In this document: positions 51,730 to 60,471 of the stretch, piece after piece
Layout of the letters: every line of letters begins with the position of its first letter
Numbering within the stretch: the stretch's first letter is position 1
Assembly (NCBI GenBank): GCA_021732415.1
Contig: JAKFVC010000078.1
Location: 1-64,000, forward strand
Length of the DNA: 64,000 nucleotides
Direction of reading: 5' to 3'
DNA from: Planctomycetaceae bacterium
Lineage (GTDB): Bacteria > Planctomycetota > Planctomycetia > Planctomycetales > Planctomycetaceae
Notes under the pieces: model-generated
Databases searched by the model: none
What the model saw: only the letters and a program-made list of their open reading frames with translations
Told to the model about the DNA's origin: nothing
Made by a program: the position numbers and the translations under genes

Positions 51730-54486
51730 CTAAAACAAGTCTTGGAAAATCTCGTCGAGAACTGAGCCGGATGTAGATTCAGTTTGAGCGTGATGCGACG
51801 CTCGATGGGCGCGGTGACCGTGATGCTTCCGGCCTGTGTTACCGGAATCGTCCCCCCCGGTCGTCCAGGAAATCGAGCCGCTACCTGAATCTCCAGCGAC
51901 ATCGTCCGTTGTCGAGGAATCGATTCCCCCGATCGTTGTGCCGGATGTACTCGTCGTCGGTTGCGTCCCCGAAGTGTTGGAGAGGTTGAGCACTTGCACG
52001 GACTGCTGTTTCGCGAGGGTGTTCACTCCGGTCGCGGCTTGAACGGTGTCCCAGTTGGCCGTTCCGCCATAGGTCCTGAAGGCGATTCCCCCCGACTTGA
52101 TTGCCGTGTTGGTCCCGGCAACCGACTGCAATTGTGTGGTGCCGTTGGTGTCGTAAACCTTGCCGACGATACTACCGGTTGCGCCCCAGTTGACCTCGAG
52201 GCGATACCAATGGTTGGCTTGCCAAACCTCGCTCGATGCGGCGATCGTTGACGCGCCATAGCCGGAGTTGTTCACTAACAGCAATTGATTCGTGGAGGCG
52301 GATGCCACGATCGAGAGTGTCCCGTTCACTGTGGCGCCAAATCCAAACGCAGCTGTTCCGGTCGCGCTGCCGACGAACCTGACCCACACCGAAATGGTGT
52401 CTCCCTGCTTGACCTGCGTGGACGAGTCGTTGCGGAAGACCCAGTCGGTACCGCTGTAGTCCCGCAGGCCGTAACTGCCATCGTGTGCGGCGGAAGTTGT
52501 CGTCTCGAGTGACGAATAGCGGCTGCCCAGGTAATAGTAGTTGTTCAAACTCCAGTAATCGAACGCTTCGAGTACCTTGCTGGCCGAGGCGACATTGAAA
52601 GTGCTCGATGTCACGGCACTCAAAGTTCCCGAACGAGCTGTCAGCGTGTAGCCGTTCCCCAACTGATTGAGCGAGAGATTGTTGAAAGTGGCCACCCCGC
52701 CCGCGACGGTGAGCGAGGTCGTGCCGCTGAGTGTTGCGCCGCTGGGATTGGTGCCAATCGCGATCGTCACCACGTCCAAGTAGTCGCTGGTCAGTACATT
52801 GTTATAGGCATCGAGAATCCGCACGGTGACCGCCGGGCTGATGGTCGCGTTCAACGTGGTGTTGGCCGGGCCTTGACTGAAGGCGAGATGATTGGCTGCT
52901 GCGGGTGTCACCAGGATGTTGGCGGTACCGGTCAGTGAACTGCTCGCCGTGTCGGTGGCCTTCACGTTCTGGCTGCCCGCTGTCTTGAGCGTCACTCCGC
53001 TGAAGGTGTGGACTCCGTTGTCCGCGGTCGTGAACGTGTAGTTACCGGGGATGATTCCCGCCCCATCGGAACTGGTGAAATGGACGGTTCCGCGGTAACC
53101 CGTCACCACATTGTTCGAGGCATCCAGGGCCTTGACGACAATACTGAAACCAGTGCCAGCCGTACTGGCGGCCGTGGCCGTGATGACAAAATGCGTCGCT
53201 ACAGGGGTCGTCGGGGGCGGCGGTGTGGTGGAGCTTGTTCCCACCAATCCGCTCACCACAAGGTTGGCAATCGGCGAACCTCGTCCGGACACCAGGTCAT
53301 AGCCTGCCGAGGCGGTATAATGAGGGCTGCCTGTGCTCGAACCGCTTGTCACATCGTGGAAATAGGCCGCGGGCAGCGTGTACAGTTTGGGCAGCGTCTG
53401 GGTGATTCCATCCAGCGAACCCAATCCGGCCAGGGCCCGGCCTTGATCGGCGATGGCAATCAGACCCGCCCATTGGGGTGCTGCGGCGCTCGTTCCACCA
53501 TATTGGCTCCATGGTCTGGCTGCCGTGTTTCCATAGGAATCGTAGACCGAGACGCCCGTGTTGGGATCTGCATCGTACGAAACATCCGGTCCGGTGCGAG
53601 CCGTCGTCGATTGAGTCACCACGCCCTTCTGATAAGAGGGCTGCAATTCGTACTTGCTCGGACCGCCACCGCTGCCGCCCCAACCCGTTTCGCTCTGGTA
53701 GGTGCCGTTACTGGAGACGTTCAGTGTCGTGCCGCCTACCGAGACCACATTGGGAGAGGAGGCGGGGTATTCGGCGGGCGCACCGTTATCACCACTGGAG
53801 ACGAAAAACGTGACACCCGTATGGCCGGCGGGAGTGGTGAAATAGCTGTCATAGCTGGTTTCGCCAGCATATTCGCTGCCCCCCCAGCTCATGGAAACGG
53901 CAACCACGCCAGGAGCGTGCCGGGCATAGTCCACGGCAGCCATCAAGTCCGACATGGAGTTGCTTTTGGCCTCGACCAGCAGGATTTTGGCCCCCGGCGC
54001 GACGGCATGAGCCCACTCGACGTCCAGGGCAATCTCACCGGCCCACCCGACATCTGCCCTGGGAAGCGTCGTTCCGCCAGTTTGATTCACCTTGGTAAAG
54101 ACAGGATCGGGCAGTCCGTATTGCAGGTCGAACTGATGCAGATCGCTGGCGATATTCGGATTGTCGTAGGCATCAACAATCGCGATCGTTGTTCCCGTTC
54201 CATCCCCCACGATGGTTCCGTTCGCGAACGTGATACTATTAAATCCATAGGCCTGACGAATCTGAGCTGGAGACAAGCCGGTCGGACCGGAAGTCGCATT
54301 GGGTGACACCGCATCCGTCAGCACCTCATAGTTGGGGTGGACGAACATTTCCTGATCACCCGTTGTCGCCGACAACAAAACGCGTGATTCCAGTGATTCG
54401 ACCGCGGTGGTCCGGTCAAATTCCCAGTTTCGACGACTGTTTTTCCCCAAGGGATGTGAGATCCGCCCCAGCCAGGAACGCAACAT
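51730..54486 (-). CDS. Exported sedolisin-like peptidase with Ig-like and LamG-like domains
   Basis: A 918-residue secreted protease. ATG 54486 is preferred over an earlier 54681, because MLRSWLGRISHPLGKN precedes the export motif TAVESLESRVLLSA, the planctomycete type of surface or secretion signal. The S53/sedolisin catalytic module (residues about 60-430) contains GEIALDVEWAHAVAPGAK (catalytic Glu and Asp), SSGDNGAPAEYP (oxyanion Asp) and GGTSAAAPQWAGL (nucleophile Ser). Two Ig-like beta domains follow, then a LamG-like region (GSYGLRDYSG, WYRLEVNWG). The C-terminus has a His-rich stretch (RKHHGHRAHRASHHAQTES). It should digest proteins outside the cell, probably at acidic pH like sedolisins. 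Confidence 0.9.
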   Translation of the reverse strand: MLRSWLGRISHPLGKNSRRNWEFDRTTAVESLESRVLLSATTGDQEMFVHPNYEVLTDAVSPNATSGPTGLSPAQIRQAYGFNSITFANGTIVGDGTGTTIAIVDAYDNPNIASDLHQFDLQYGLPDPVFTKVNQTGGTTLPRADVGWAGEIALDVEWAHAVAPGAKILLVEAKSNSMSDLMAAVDYARHAPGVVAVSMSWGGSEYAGETSYDSYFTTPAGHTGVTFFVSSGDNGAPAEYPASSPNVVSVGGTTLNVSSNGTYQSETGWGGSGGGPSKYELQPSYQKGVVTQSTTARTGPDVSYDADPNTGVSVYDSYGNTAARPWSQYGGTSAAAPQWAGLIAIADQGRALAGLGSLDGITQTLPKLYTLPAAYFHDVTSGSSTGSPHYTASAGYDLVSGRGSPIANLVVSGLVGTSSTTPPPPTTPVATHFVITATAASTAGTGFSIVVKALDASNNVVTGYRGTVHFTSSDGAGIIPGNYTFTTADNGVHTFSGVTLKTAGSQNVKATDTASSSLTGTANILVTPAAANHLAFSQGPANTTLNATISPAVTVRILDAYNNVLTSDYLDVVTIAIGTNPSGATLSGTTSLTVAGGVATFNNLSLNQLGNGYTLTARSGTLSAVTSSTFNVASASKVLEAFDYWSLNNYYYLGSRYSSLETTTSAAHDGSYGLRDYSGTDWVFRNDSSTQVKQGDTISVWVRFVGSATGTAAFGFGATVNGTLSIVASASTNQLLLVNNSGYGASTIAASSEVWQANHWYRLEVNWGATGSIVGKVYDTNGTTQLQSVAGTNTAIKSGGIAFRTYGGTANWDTVQAATGVNTLAKQQSVQVLNLSNTSGTQPTTSTSGTTIGGIDSSTTDDVAGDSGSGSISWTTGGDDSGNTGRKHHGHRAHRASHHAQTESTSGSVLDEIFQDLF

Positions 54487-54956
54487 AAACGTGTTCTCGA
54501 TAGCAAAATTCGAATGATCAGCGGCCCGCGCGCAGACTATCCGTCCTTGTCCGCACACTTTTTCGAGTACCAGCGATGAAGAGATCTCGCACTGCATCTT
54601 GCGTGCGATCGTGCTAGTGAGAAAGTTCGCTACAATCGACACGGTCCCCGCCACCGTGGAATGCGAAACAGTCTGCTCCACCCTACTTCGCCGAAATTAT
54701 AGCATTAAATTTTTCGATGGGAAGAAATTTTTGGTGCAATAACTTGATGAGTTAAACGCAAGCGGCGCTTGAAGATGGACAAAATTGGTCCAGAATTACG
54801 ACAATTTCATCTATTCTCGTGGCGCATTCGGTGAATTTGGGCTTGCGGTGATTCTTCACACTTTTTCATCCAGATCCATCCGCAGGACGTGATTGGCGCA
54901 TGCGGAGAAGGGACTGGATTGGGAAAGCGGTGATGAATTACCCGTAGCCCCCATTT
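54487..54956. other. Intergenic region with one inverted repeat
   Basis: This 470-base gap between a gene and the divergent-looking cluster end contains the R5 relative at 54841..54945. An open extension of the sedolisin frame (54487..54681) is treated as leader, because the export motif fits the later start. Confidence 0.5.
54841..54945. repeat. Diverged R5 inverted repeat
   Basis: The arms gcttgcggtgattcttcaca and gggaaagcggtgatgaatta are related to 8087..8190 but more degenerate, with a different spacer. Confidence 0.6.
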
Positions 54957-55769
54957 CTAGACATACTGTCGGCTCAGCATTTCCGACGCCGTTTCATCGA
55001 GTTGCTCGGAACAGCGGACCTCTTCGAACCGTGCCAGAAGATCCTCAGGCGAGAGGCGTTGCTTTTCCGCACCCTGGAAATCGTGCAGCACCCGGCCCTG
55101 CACCATCATGATCAACCTGTCGCCGAGATTCGCGGCCTGATGCATGGAGTGGGTGACCATCATCGTCGTCAGTTTGTCTCGACGAATCATCTCTTCCGTC
55201 AGTCGGATGACCTGATCTGCACTCTTCGGATCCAGCGCCGCAGTGTGTTCATCGAGCAACAACAGATCGGGTTTGAGGAGTCCTGCCATGAGGAGCGTCA
55301 ATGATTGTCGCTGCCCGCCCGACAGGCTGCCGATGGCATTATCCAGGCGGTCTTCCAGTCCCAATCCCATCGCCCGGACGCGTTCGTACAGATCGGTTTT
55401 GACGGAGGAACCCAGCGCCCAACCCAGGCCACGCGCCCGCCCACGTTTCGCCGCGAGGGCCAGGTTCTCCGCAATTGTCATCGAGGGAGCTGTCCCGCTG
55501 AAGGGGTTCTGAAAAACGCGTCCGATGAACTGGGCTCGCCGGTGTTCGGGCCAGCGCGTGATCTCATGCCCCTTCAGCTTCAGCCGGCCGGTATCCACGA
55601 TAAAACTGCCCGCAACGGCGTTTAATAAGGTCGATTTCCCCGAGCCGTTCGTGCCGATGACGATCACAAACGAACCGGGCTCAATTTTCAGACTGACCCC
55701 TCGCAACGCACGTACCTCGTTCGGGGTGCCAGCGTGAAAGGTCTTCGCGATGTTTTCGAGTTCCAGCAT
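54957..55769 (-). CDS. ABC importer ATPase, COG1101-like
   Basis: A 270-residue ATPase. ATG 55769 is preferred over 55913, because the family starts at MLELENIAKTFHAG. Walker A is at residues 39-46 (GTNGSGKS), the signature LSGGQ at 149-153 and Walker B LLLLDEHTAALD at about 169-180. The EHTAALD ending, with His in place of the usual Pro, is characteristic of the ATPases that work with ABC_sub_bind proteins (COG1101/COG2984/COG4120), a group that includes the TrpXYZ tryptophan importer. It is the last gene of the four-gene cluster, 32 bases after the permease stop. Confidence 0.93.
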   Translation of the reverse strand: MLELENIAKTFHAGTPNEVRALRGVSLKIEPGSFVIVIGTNGSGKSTLLNAVAGSFIVDTGRLKLKGHEITRWPEHRRAQFIGRVFQNPFSGTAPSMTIAENLALAAKRGRARGLGWALGSSVKTDLYERVRAMGLGLEDRLDNAIGSLSGGQRQSLTLLMAGLLKPDLLLLDEHTAALDPKSADQVIRLTEEMIRRDKLTTMMVTHSMHQAANLGDRLIMMVQGRVLHDFQGAEKQRLSPEDLLARFEEVRCSEQLDETASEMLSRQYV

Positions 55770-55801
55770 GAGGACGATCTCTTTGTAGGGCCGACAACCC
55801 C

Positions 55802-56719
55802 TTACGTTGATGCCATTCGTTTTCGCAAATGGGTGATTGCATCCGGCAGGACCAAAGCCGCAAACACAAACACCGCCGTGACCAGTTTGAGATCGTTCGG
55901 ATTGAGTCCCCACCGCAGTGCGATCGCCACGAGCAGCCGGAACAAGATCGACCCCATCACGGCTCCGACCAGCAACAATCCGATCTGCCTGGACCCGACC
56001 AGCGATTCGCCGATGATGACGCTCGCAAACCCCCAGACGACCATGCCGATTCCCATCTGAACGTCGGCAAAGCCTTGGTATTGCACGAGTAGTGCCCCTG
56101 CCAGTGCGACCAGTGCGTTCGACAGTGCCAGCCCGAACGTCATCATCCAGCCGACCTCGACGCCGAGTGCTCGAATCATTTGGTCGTTGTCGCCGGTCGC
56201 CCGCATGGCCAGGCCGAGATTGGTGCGGAAGAAGGCATACATCAGCAACGCCACGCTACTGATCAGTCCGGCCACCATCACGACGACGCAGATATCCTGG
56301 ACCGAAACTTCCCAGCGGCCAAACGACCACTTGGCCTCGGACGAGGCAAAACTTTGCGCAAACGTGACCAGCGTTGTTTCTTTCATCAGAGGGAGATTGC
56401 TCTTCCCCATGACTCGCAGGTTGACCGAGTACAGGCCGGTCATGACCAGAATTCCGGCGAGCAAGCCGTTGATCTGAAAGCGTGTCGCCAGGATGCCGGT
56501 CGTCGTGCCGGCGATGGCCCCCGCGAAGAAGGCAATCAGGGTCGCGAGCCACGGGTTCCAGCCCGACGCCAGCAAAATGGCGGCTACCGAACCACCCAGC
56601 GTGATCGAGCCGTCGACAGTCAGATCGCGGAAGGAGAGGACGCGGAAGCTGATCAATACCCCGAGGGCCAGCAGGGATAAGATCAACCCCATCGTGAAGG
56701 AACCAACGAGCAACGTCAT
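55802..56719 (-). CDS. ABC importer permease, COG4120-like
   Basis: A 305-residue membrane protein. ATG 56719 follows GGAGGG and lies one base after the stop codon of the STAS gene, so translation is coupled. Eight or so helices are visible (MTLLVGSFTMGLILSLLAL..., LASGWNPWLATLIAFFAGAIAG). The family resembles branched-chain amino acid permeases, and VDGSITLGGSVAAILLAS fits COG4120. It forms the transmembrane half with the following ATPase and should import the solute caught by the substrate-binding protein three genes upstream. Confidence 0.92.
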   Translation of the reverse strand: MTLLVGSFTMGLILSLLALGVLISFRVLSFRDLTVDGSITLGGSVAAILLASGWNPWLATLIAFFAGAIAGTTTGILATRFQINGLLAGILVMTGLYSVNLRVMGKSNLPLMKETTLVTFAQSFASSEAKWSFGRWEVSVQDICVVVMVAGLISSVALLMYAFFRTNLGLAMRATGDNDQMIRALGVEVGWMMTFGLALSNALVALAGALLVQYQGFADVQMGIGMVVWGFASVIIGESLVGSRQIGLLLVGAVMGSILFRLLVAIALRWGLNPNDLKLVTAVFVFAALVLPDAITHLRKRMAST

Positions 56720-56720
56720 G

Positions 56721-57995
56721 TTACGCTCCCTCCTGCTGTACCGTCGCCACGGGGCTGATCCAGCAGGCTCCGCGAACAAACTCGCTCTCGCCGCAACCGA
56801 TAATCGGCCGGTCGTCGTGCAGCAAATGCAGCACGCCTTGCAGGTCTTCGGATTCAAACAAAGTCGTCACCGTTTCTTCCAGGTTGAGCTTCCGCTTCTT
56901 GAAGGGACGATAGGAAAACACGGCCGCATGAAAGTGTCCGGATATCACTGATTGCGGGCTCAGTGGTCGTAACAACGAAGCGAGTCGATCCTGTTGAGTC
57001 GGTGCACCTCGCGCGGCCACACCCACGATCAGAGCCAGCGAGTGCGGATAGACTCGTTCGGGGCTGAAGGAGAGCCACCGGCGCACTTCGGGATGAGCAA
57101 ACTTGTCGGTGGAACCCTCGTCGGCAACCGCGGGCGAACGTCGCAACGAGGCCCCGACAAGTCCCGCCGTTTCGGCCAGGAAGACCATGCCGGCGAGATT
57201 GCTCTTCGAGAGATTCAACGATTGCTCGACCAGCTTGGAAAAGGTGATTTTCTCCGTCGGATCGTGGGGTTCAAACCGATGTTGGAGGGCGAAATTTCCC
57301 TCGCACCGTAAGCCATACAACATCTGCACCGTGGGGACAAAATCCCCCGTGCCCCGTTGATAGTCGGGCTTGCCGGTTCCGTTCGTCGGCAATTGAGCGG
57401 CGGAACCTCCCACTGCAAGAAACTCGCCGAAGCGATTCGCGCAGTCGGCGAAATCACTCCCGAAAGCCCCCTGCCCCAGGCCAAAACTATTCTCCGGAAA
57501 GGCATACGGATGGCATTGCGGGCTGCCATACGTCGAGCGTGCCAGACGGTCGGGATTGCCAATCAATTGGGCCGTTAATGTGGCCTTAGGTTCGATGTCG
57601 TAGACCTCGAACAGCATCCCCCCGAATGCCGCAAATCGAAACTCGGGCATGACCGTGCTTTGAAAACGGGGCGCCGCCTTAGGGAGTTTGGCCGGATCAA
57701 TCAGGAGCATCTTGGAGAGGCCCGTCAGGCGGATGACCTCGGAGACCTGAGGAGCCGCCGTCCCAATTCCGAAGAAACCATGGATCGCCTGGAACTGTTT
57801 GTGGGCCCGCACGAGTGCCCCGATGCCGGCCGAACTGAGGTACTCGACCTCGGTCAAATCCATGATGATCGAATGCGACCCATTGCGAATCGCCTCGTCC
57901 AGGGCCTTCGACAGGTGCGCAGACCACTCGTTGTCGAGCCGTCCGACGACTCGCATTTGCAGGTACTCACCATTCGCTTCCGTACTGATCTGCAT
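56721..57995 (-). CDS. STAS-domain protein with novel C-terminal domain
   Basis: A 424-residue soluble protein. Residues about 1-105 form a STAS (anti-anti-sigma) domain, with MDLTEVEYLSSAGIGALVRA, where the second Ser is the usual phosphorylation site of SpoIIAA-like proteins. Residues about 115-415 are one unassigned domain (FRFAAFGGMLFEVYDIEPKATL, GGSAAQLPTNGTGKPDYQRGTGDF, GSFVRGACWISP). The gene sits between the substrate-binding protein and the permease and is coupled to the latter, so the protein is likely linked to this importer, perhaps as a regulator or sensor. No kinase or phosphatase gene is nearby. Confidence 0.7.
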   Translation of the reverse strand: MQISTEANGEYLQMRVVGRLDNEWSAHLSKALDEAIRNGSHSIIMDLTEVEYLSSAGIGALVRAHKQFQAIHGFFGIGTAAPQVSEVIRLTGLSKMLLIDPAKLPKAAPRFQSTVMPEFRFAAFGGMLFEVYDIEPKATLTAQLIGNPDRLARSTYGSPQCHPYAFPENSFGLGQGAFGSDFADCANRFGEFLAVGGSAAQLPTNGTGKPDYQRGTGDFVPTVQMLYGLRCEGNFALQHRFEPHDPTEKITFSKLVEQSLNLSKSNLAGMVFLAETAGLVGASLRRSPAVADEGSTDKFAHPEVRRWLSFSPERVYPHSLALIVGVAARGAPTQQDRLASLLRPLSPQSVISGHFHAAVFSYRPFKKRKLNLEETVTTLFESEDLQGVLHLLHDDRPIIGCGESEFVRGACWISPVATVQQEGA

Positions 57996-58052
57996 AGTCT
58001 GGCGTACTTTCGAGTATCTCTTTAGCCGATTGACGGCAATGGGATTCCACCT

Positions 58053-58147
58053 TTCCCTTCTTCACACTTCTTCGTGTCCTTTGTGACCTTCTGTTCAAAT
58101 CATTTTTTAAACAGAAGGTCACAAAGGTCACGAAGAGTTAAGAAGGG
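58053..58147. repeat. Inverted repeat inside the ABC cluster, family R13
   Basis: The arms ttcttcgtgtcctttgtgac plus cttctgtt and aacagaaggtcacaaaggtc plus acgaag pair over about 28 bases around a T-rich loop, with further outer pairing. It lies in the 210-base gap between the substrate-binding and STAS genes and could attenuate downstream expression. Confidence 0.85.
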
Positions 58148-58205
58148 CATTTTTAAGTGGAAACTATTTCTACTTCATTTCGCTGCACTGATACGCTTTG
58201 GAAAA

Positions 58206-60224
58206 TTACTCCTCAATCACGCGATCGGCTGATTTCAGGAACTCGGGGGATAGCGTGATGCCGCACACTTTCGCCGCGGCTTTGTTGATGATCAGTTTGC
58301 TGGTGCGCGCTTGATGGAAGGGGATGTCGGCGGTTTTCTCACCCCGCATCACGCGGGCCGCGATCAATCCCGATTCGACTCCCATGTCGTAGTAGTCTCG
58401 CGCCAAGACGACCAGCGCACCCTGCGACGCACTGCCTCCAAAGAACCCAAACACGGGGACTTTGGCCTTGTTTGTCGCTTGAATTACCGTGGGAAAGCTC
58501 GATCCCAACAGGTTGGAATTCGCCAGGCAAATCAGATCGACCTGGTCAGCCATCAGTGACTGGGTCACCTCCGAGACATCCGACGACGAGTTGACCCCCA
58601 ACGCCAGCAATTCATAGTTCGCCTTCTTGGCGGCGTCGACCAGCAGGCTGTGATTGAAGACGGAGTTCACCTCGGCGGGAGCGAAGATGGCTCCCACCCG
58701 TTTGGCCTGCGGAACCAGCTTGCGAATGATCGGCATCATGGCCTCCACGTCGTTCGCACCATAGCAGCCGGTGAGGTTCGCCAGATGAGCATGGTCGCTG
58801 GTGCCGACTCCCGCAGAAAACGGATTGGCGACCATCGTGAAGACAATTGGCGTCCCCTTCGATCGCTGCACGCAACTCTGCAGAGCCTGGGTAGAAACCG
58901 TCAACAACAAATCCGCATGATCCGCGAGCGCCGCGTCCACCATTCCATTAAGCGCCGACATGTCCCCCAGCGCATTTGAGGGTTTCAAAACATAATCACG
59001 CCCCTCAACCAATTGGGCCTTCTTGAGCCCATCGCGCAGCCCTCGTTCGGCTTCTTCGGCATCAGGCGAAACCACATAGCTGAGGCTCCGCAGTTGCCAG
59101 GTACGATCCAACGGCGGCAGCTTCTTGGCAGCCGGCGGAGGCGCGGATTTCGTGGGATGCTTTTCGTGCAACCCCTGTGCATCAATGTAAGCATCCGCTT
59201 TGGCCAGCACTTCCGCGGGTATCGCCCAACCCTCCTGCAGGCCTTTCAGCGCCACCGTATTCACGATGAGTTTCGGCGGGATGGCGAGCTCGACCGGCAG
59301 CTTTGCAATGGGTTCGCCTGAAATCACGCGCGAGGCCAGTTTTCCCGTACTCCGCCCGACCTCGTAGTAGTTCGCCCCCACATCAAACAAGGCCCCTTTG
59401 GACGCATTGCCCGGCATGCAAGTGCAAACAGGAATGCGAGCGGTTTGGGCCACTTTCATCACCGTGTCGATCGCCGCCAGGACCGTCACGTCACCGCCGA
59501 TCCAAAGCGTATCGACCCGATCAACGATGGACGCGGCGGCTTCTTTAACACCCGCCGTATTCTCGACCGTGACTTCGATCAACTCGAAATTCAGGTCTTT
59601 ACAGGCCTTGCGAGCCAGCACGGTACAGATTTCCGAATTGATCTCGGCCGGATTCCAGATGACCCCTATCCGCTTCAAATTGGGATTCAACTGCCTGGCC
59701 ATTTGCAGCGATTGAGCAACCGGCTGCAGTGTCCCGATCCCCACCATATAAGGGGGATGATCCAGAGGATCCTGCCCCACCCCGACACCCGCCTTGGTCG
59801 GATCAGAAACGCCTCCAAAAATATGCGGCACATGCCGTTGCCGATTGGCATTGGCCACCGCCTGCAGCGACGTGGTCGTCAGCGTAATAATATATTGATA
59901 CTGCCCGCCGGTCAGTTCCTGAGCCATCGCGTTCGCAGTGGCCATATCCCCTTCGGCATTGAACCGCTTCAAATGCAGATTCTGCCCGTCGGCATAGCCG
60001 TTTTCGGCCAGTCCATCAATGATGCCCGCGGCGGCCTCATCCAGAATTGGTTGCGACGCCATCTGCATCAAGGCGACCGGAATGGGTGCCTCATACGCGG
60101 CCGCTTTTGAGGATCCGGCAGGCTTGCGCGCGGGGTTTCGCGGCGCATCGGAGAACAGGAGGATGGCTGACGCCACCGCGATAAGAGACACACCCAATGA
60201 CAGCCGTTTGATCGTATGACCCAT
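58206..60224 (-). CDS. Double-domain ABC substrate-binding protein
   Basis: A 672-residue exported protein. ATG 60224 begins a hydrophobic signal sequence (MGHTIKRLSLGVSLIAVASA). Two consecutive ABC_sub_bind (COG2984-like) domains follow. The first is about residues 45-330 (IPVALMQMASQPILDEAAAG, LNPNLKRIGVIWNPAEINSE), the second about 375-665 (LSYVVSPDAEEAERGLRDG, LVPQAKRVGAIFAPAEVNSV). Both have the two-lobe pattern and the shared motif KRIGVIWNPAEINS / KRVGAIFAPAEVNS. Single-domain relatives bind tryptophan or other amino acids. The fusion could bind two ligands or form a built-in dimer. It is first in the four-gene cluster. Confidence 0.9.
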   Translation of the reverse strand: MGHTIKRLSLGVSLIAVASAILLFSDAPRNPARKPAGSSKAAAYEAPIPVALMQMASQPILDEAAAGIIDGLAENGYADGQNLHLKRFNAEGDMATANAMAQELTGGQYQYIITLTTTSLQAVANANRQRHVPHIFGGVSDPTKAGVGVGQDPLDHPPYMVGIGTLQPVAQSLQMARQLNPNLKRIGVIWNPAEINSEICTVLARKACKDLNFELIEVTVENTAGVKEAAASIVDRVDTLWIGGDVTVLAAIDTVMKVAQTARIPVCTCMPGNASKGALFDVGANYYEVGRSTGKLASRVISGEPIAKLPVELAIPPKLIVNTVALKGLQEGWAIPAEVLAKADAYIDAQGLHEKHPTKSAPPPAAKKLPPLDRTWQLRSLSYVVSPDAEEAERGLRDGLKKAQLVEGRDYVLKPSNALGDMSALNGMVDAALADHADLLLTVSTQALQSCVQRSKGTPIVFTMVANPFSAGVGTSDHAHLANLTGCYGANDVEAMMPIIRKLVPQAKRVGAIFAPAEVNSVFNHSLLVDAAKKANYELLALGVNSSSDVSEVTQSLMADQVDLICLANSNLLGSSFPTVIQATNKAKVPVFGFFGGSASQGALVVLARDYYDMGVESGLIAARVMRGEKTADIPFHQARTSKLIINKAAAKVCGITLSPEFLKSADRVIEE

Positions 60225-60304
60225 CTCGCCAATCCTCCGTGGCGGCATGGTACGTGGGGAAGCGTCTTGCTTTCAATGGAGAGTCGCGGATCACATTGCG
60301 GCCG

Positions 60305-60443
60305 ATGGGAGGGCGAGGCTCCCGCCGAGCCTAATACGAGCTTTAGCTCGGCGACCGCCGGAGGCGGCACCCCCACAACGCGGCCTCCGGCGGACGCCGA
60401 CCTGGCGGTCGTATTAGGCTCGGCGGGAGCCTCGCCCTCCCAT
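60305..60443. repeat. GGCGGGAGCCTCGCC inverted repeat, family R9
   Basis: The arms atgggagggcgaggctcccg and cgggagcctcgccctcccat are near-perfect complements, with a second internal repeat (cgaccgccggaggcgg/ccgcctccgg-type). A half-copy is at 13964..13993. Confidence 0.9.
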
Positions 60444-60471
60444 TAACTGGATTCCCCAGTCCCCCTAATCG

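Noticed and set aside
53008-54306. 432-residue open frame on the plus strand
   Set aside because: It lies antisense to the sedolisin gene, has no recognised domain, and the opposite strand encodes a clear S53 peptidase.
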